Made by a program: the position numbers and the translations under genes | Assembly (NCBI GenBank): GCA_945877995.1 | Contig: CAMDXD010000161.1 | Span: forward strand, 1-8,320 | DNA from: Bordetella parapertussis | GTDB lineage: Bacteria; Pseudomonadota; Gammaproteobacteria; Burkholderiales; CAIKXV01 | Direction: 5' to 3' | DNA: 8,320 nucleotides | In this document: positions 7,106 to 8,320 of the stretch, one piece after another | How positions within the stretch are numbered: the first letter of the stretch is position 1 | Layout: each line of letters begins with the position of its first letter | The notes under the pieces: generated by a model | Seen by the model: only the letters and a program-made list of their open reading frames with translations | What the model was told of the DNA's origin: nothing | Database searches by the model: none

Positions 7106-7966
7106 CCAGTAGAGCTGCGCCGGGTTGTCGACCATGATGCGCTGGCGGTCCGCCAGGTCCGGGAAGTTGTGCATGAACAGGTCGACCAGCCCGCCATCGT
7201 TCGGCATGTCGCCGGCGAGGTTCGGATGCGGAAAGTCGGTGCCCCACAGCGTGCGCGAGGGTGCTGCCGCGTAGAGCGCGCGCACGAACGGCGTCGCATC
7301 GTGGAACGGCAGGCCCGCGGTCGACACCCGCTCCGATCCCGACACCTTGACCCAGGCCAGCGGGTTCGTGGCGAGCAGGCTGGCGAGTTGCCGGAACACC
7401 GGATGGTCGATGCCGTCAGACGCCTTCACCCGGCCCATGTGGTCGATCACGAAGGGGATGGCGATCTTCGCGAACAGGTCGGCATGCTTCGGGATGTCCA
7501 CCGCGTCGAGATGGATCTGCACATGCCAGCCGAGCGGGGCGATGCGCTCCAGCGTCTTCCAGAAAAAGCCCAGGTCGGGCGCACCACCGAGGTGGGCGAC
7601 GAAGTTGAAGCGCACGCCGCGGATGCCCCCGGCATGCAGCGCGGCGAGGTCGGCATCGGTCGTGTCGGGCGCGACGATCGCGACGCCGCGGTAACGGCCA
7701 CCGCTGCGCGCGATCGCATCGAGCATCGCGCCGTTGTCGCTGCCGTGGCAACTCGCCTGCACCAGCACCGAGCGCTCGATGCCCAGGAAGTCGTGCAGCC
7801 CGCGGAGGCGCTCGAACGGGATCTCGGGCGGGGTGAAGCTGCGCGTGGGCGACAGGGGGAAACGGGCGTACGGGCCGAACACATGGCAGTGGGTGTCGCA
7901 GGCGCCGGCCGGCATCGGCTGCATCGGGCGGGTCGGGTGGTCGTCGGGACCGCGGCAGGGTTTCAT
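7097..7966 (-). CDS. Amidohydrolase family 2 protein, LigI-like (2-pyrone-4,6-dicarboxylate lactonase family)
   Basis: With the chosen start at 7966 (MKPCRGPDD) the protein is 289 aa, normal for this TIM-barrel family of lactonases and decarboxylases. Landmarks in order are CDTHCHVFGP (23-32; His26, His28), VQASCHGSDN (69-78), GVRFNF (117-122), HVQIHLD (148-154), IDHMGR (174-179), VKVSGSERVS (206-215) and LWGTDFPHPN (240-249). Asp244 occupies the position of the general base Asp in LigI. The HVFGP and DHMGR segments favour LigI-like enzymes, which are metal-independent. Those enzymes hydrolyse 2-pyrone-4,6-dicarboxylate in protocatechuate/gallate meta-cleavage; the true substrate here may differ. 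Start choice: an AGAGAA run 8 bases upstream (7975-7980) weakly supports 7966. An upstream ATG at 8062 would overlap the divergent gene and add sequence unlike the family. An ATG at 7924 is a shorter alternative with no Shine-Dalgarno. The gene is convergent with chrA. Confidence 0.88.
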   Translation of the reverse strand: MKPCRGPDDHPTRPMQPMPAGACDTHCHVFGPYARFPLSPTRSFTPPEIPFERLRGLHDFLGIERSVLVQASCHGSDNGAMLDAIARSGGRYRGVAIVAPDTTDADLAALHAGGIRGVRFNFVAHLGGAPDLGFFWKTLERIAPLGWHVQIHLDAVDIPKHADLFAKIAIPFVIDHMGRVKASDGIDHPVFRQLASLLATNPLAWVKVSGSERVSTAGLPFHDATPFVRALYAAAPSRTLWGTDFPHPNLAGDMPNDGGLVDLFMHNFPDLADRQRIMVDNPAQLYWAD

Positions 7967-8055
7967 GGTCTGGGTTCTCTGTCGGACGGGATCGACCTGC
8001 ATAATAGCGAACCCTGCTGTCCAACCCTGCATCCCTTCCAGCCCGAAAGACATCC
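7967..8055. promoter_or_regulatory. Divergent intergenic region with probable back-to-back promoters
   Basis: These 89 bases separate two divergent genes and must hold the control signals for at least the rightward one. The only AT-rich spot is 8000-8006. It reads CATAAT on + (8000-8005), a -10 candidate for the gene starting at 8056, and TATTAT on - (8006-8001), a -10 candidate for the gene starting at 7966. No convincing -35 box is visible for either direction at 16-18 bases, so an activator may be required. GAAAGA at 8045-8050 is a ribosome binding site 5 bases before the rightward start. Confidence 0.35.
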
Positions 8056-8320
8056 ATGGCACGGGTCAGCCTGATCGAGGAACACGAACACCCGGAACTC
8101 GCCGATCCGATCGCGAAGATCCGCGGTGGGCGCCGTGGCACCCTGTCGATGATCTACCGGCTGATGCTGCACAGCCCGGCGGCGGCGATGGCCTGGTACG
8201 AGCAGAACTCCTCGCTGCGCTGGGACACCGAACTCGACGGCTTCCTGCGCGAACTGGTGATCCTGCGCGTCGCGGTGGTCACCGGCTGCGAGTACGTGCG
8301 CCGCGTGCATGCCGGCGTCT
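8056..8320 (+). CDS. Carboxymuconolactone decarboxylase (CMD/AhpD-like) family protein, 3'-truncated by window edge
   Basis: The first 88 codons of a gene running off the right edge begin MARVSLIEEH and continue through MIYRLMLHSPAAAMAWYEQ (32-50) and LRELVILRVAVVTGCEYV (64-81). The pattern of a helical hairpin, then RELVILRV, a Cys/Glu pair and a downstream His (Cys78, Glu79, His85) is that of CMD/AhpD-like proteins. Family members include gamma-carboxymuconolactone decarboxylase of the protocatechuate pathway, AhpD-type peroxidase partners and many of unknown role. There is one cysteine at the active-site helix and no CxxC in the part visible, which argues against AhpD-like disulfide chemistry. 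The ATG at 8056 has GAAAGA 5 bases upstream. Being next to a LigI-like amidohydrolase hints at aromatic or lactone catabolism. The family call is good; the function is open. Confidence 0.82.
   Translation, partial: MARVSLIEEHEHPELADPIAKIRGGRRGTLSMIYRLMLHSPAAAMAWYEQNSSLRWDTELDGFLRELVILRVAVVTGCEYVRRVHAGV

Noticed and set aside
5673..7112. Alternative + strand frame of 479 codons overlapping chrA
   Set aside because: Its translation is Arg/Ala/Gly-rich with no membrane segments, whereas the 5707 frame encodes all the ChrA motifs. It is a shadow frame.
6136..7299. Minus-strand frame of 387 codons over chrA and the amidohydrolase 3' end
   Set aside because: It covers parts of two well-identified genes and its translation is charged low-complexity sequence typical of an antisense frame.
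7967..8062. N-terminal extension of the amidohydrolase to the ATG at 8062
   Set aside because: It would overlap the start of the divergent CMD-family gene, run through the probable promoter region, and add 32 residues unlike the family's N-terminus.
6896..8074. Plus-strand frame of 392 codons opposite the amidohydrolase
   Set aside because: The opposite strand encodes a clear LigI-like enzyme. This frame has a biased, charged composition and no domain.

Overview
The window is GC-rich and densely coded, about two-thirds G+C by eye, and looks like a chromosomal segment of a proteobacterium. A lone periplasmic substrate-binding protein of the Bug/TctC family sits inside a catabolic operon. That family is strongly expanded in Burkholderiales and relatives, so a betaproteobacterium is the best guess. 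This is inference from gene content; no 16S or other marker is present. There are no tRNA or rRNA genes, CRISPR arrays, insertion sequences or integrase genes, and no gene-free stretch longer than 300 bases.

Region 1 (1-4735, + strand) is a tightly coupled three-gene unit. It holds the 3' part of a hydantoinase B/acetone carboxylase-alpha type gene (hyuB-like, start outside the window), a complete hydantoinase A/oxoprolinase gene (hyuA-like), and a Bug/TctC solute-binding protein with a signal peptide. Both junctions are 4-base stop/start overlaps (ATGA, GTGA). The likely logic is that the periplasmic protein captures a substrate and the A/B pair attacks it in the cytoplasm with ATP, either opening an amide ring or carboxylating a ketone. 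The substrate cannot be read from the sequence.

Region 2 (4736-7086, + strand) starts with a 168-base intergenic gap. It carries a good sigma70-type promoter (TTGACT-17 bp-TAGACT) and a small hairpin in the predicted leader. Two coupled chromate-resistance genes follow: a rhodanese domain fused to a ChrB domain, then the chromate exporter ChrA, joined by a GTGA overlap. This unit appears to have its own promoter and to be functionally separate from region 1.

Region 3 (7097-8320) holds a LigI-like amidohydrolase on the minus strand, convergent with chrA. The two stop codons are only 10 bases apart and sit in the two arms of one hairpin. Divergent from it, and cut by the right edge, is a carboxymuconolactone-decarboxylase-family protein. 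An 89-base gap separates the two genes and probably holds both promoters. Both families are common in aromatic-acid catabolism, which fits a catabolic island into which a chromate-export cassette has been inserted or retained.

I see no clearly novel system. The points most worth a second look are the hyuB-hyuA-binding-protein unit with its unusual active-site surroundings, the rhodanese-ChrB fusion with a structured leader, and the hairpin that pairs two convergent stop codons.
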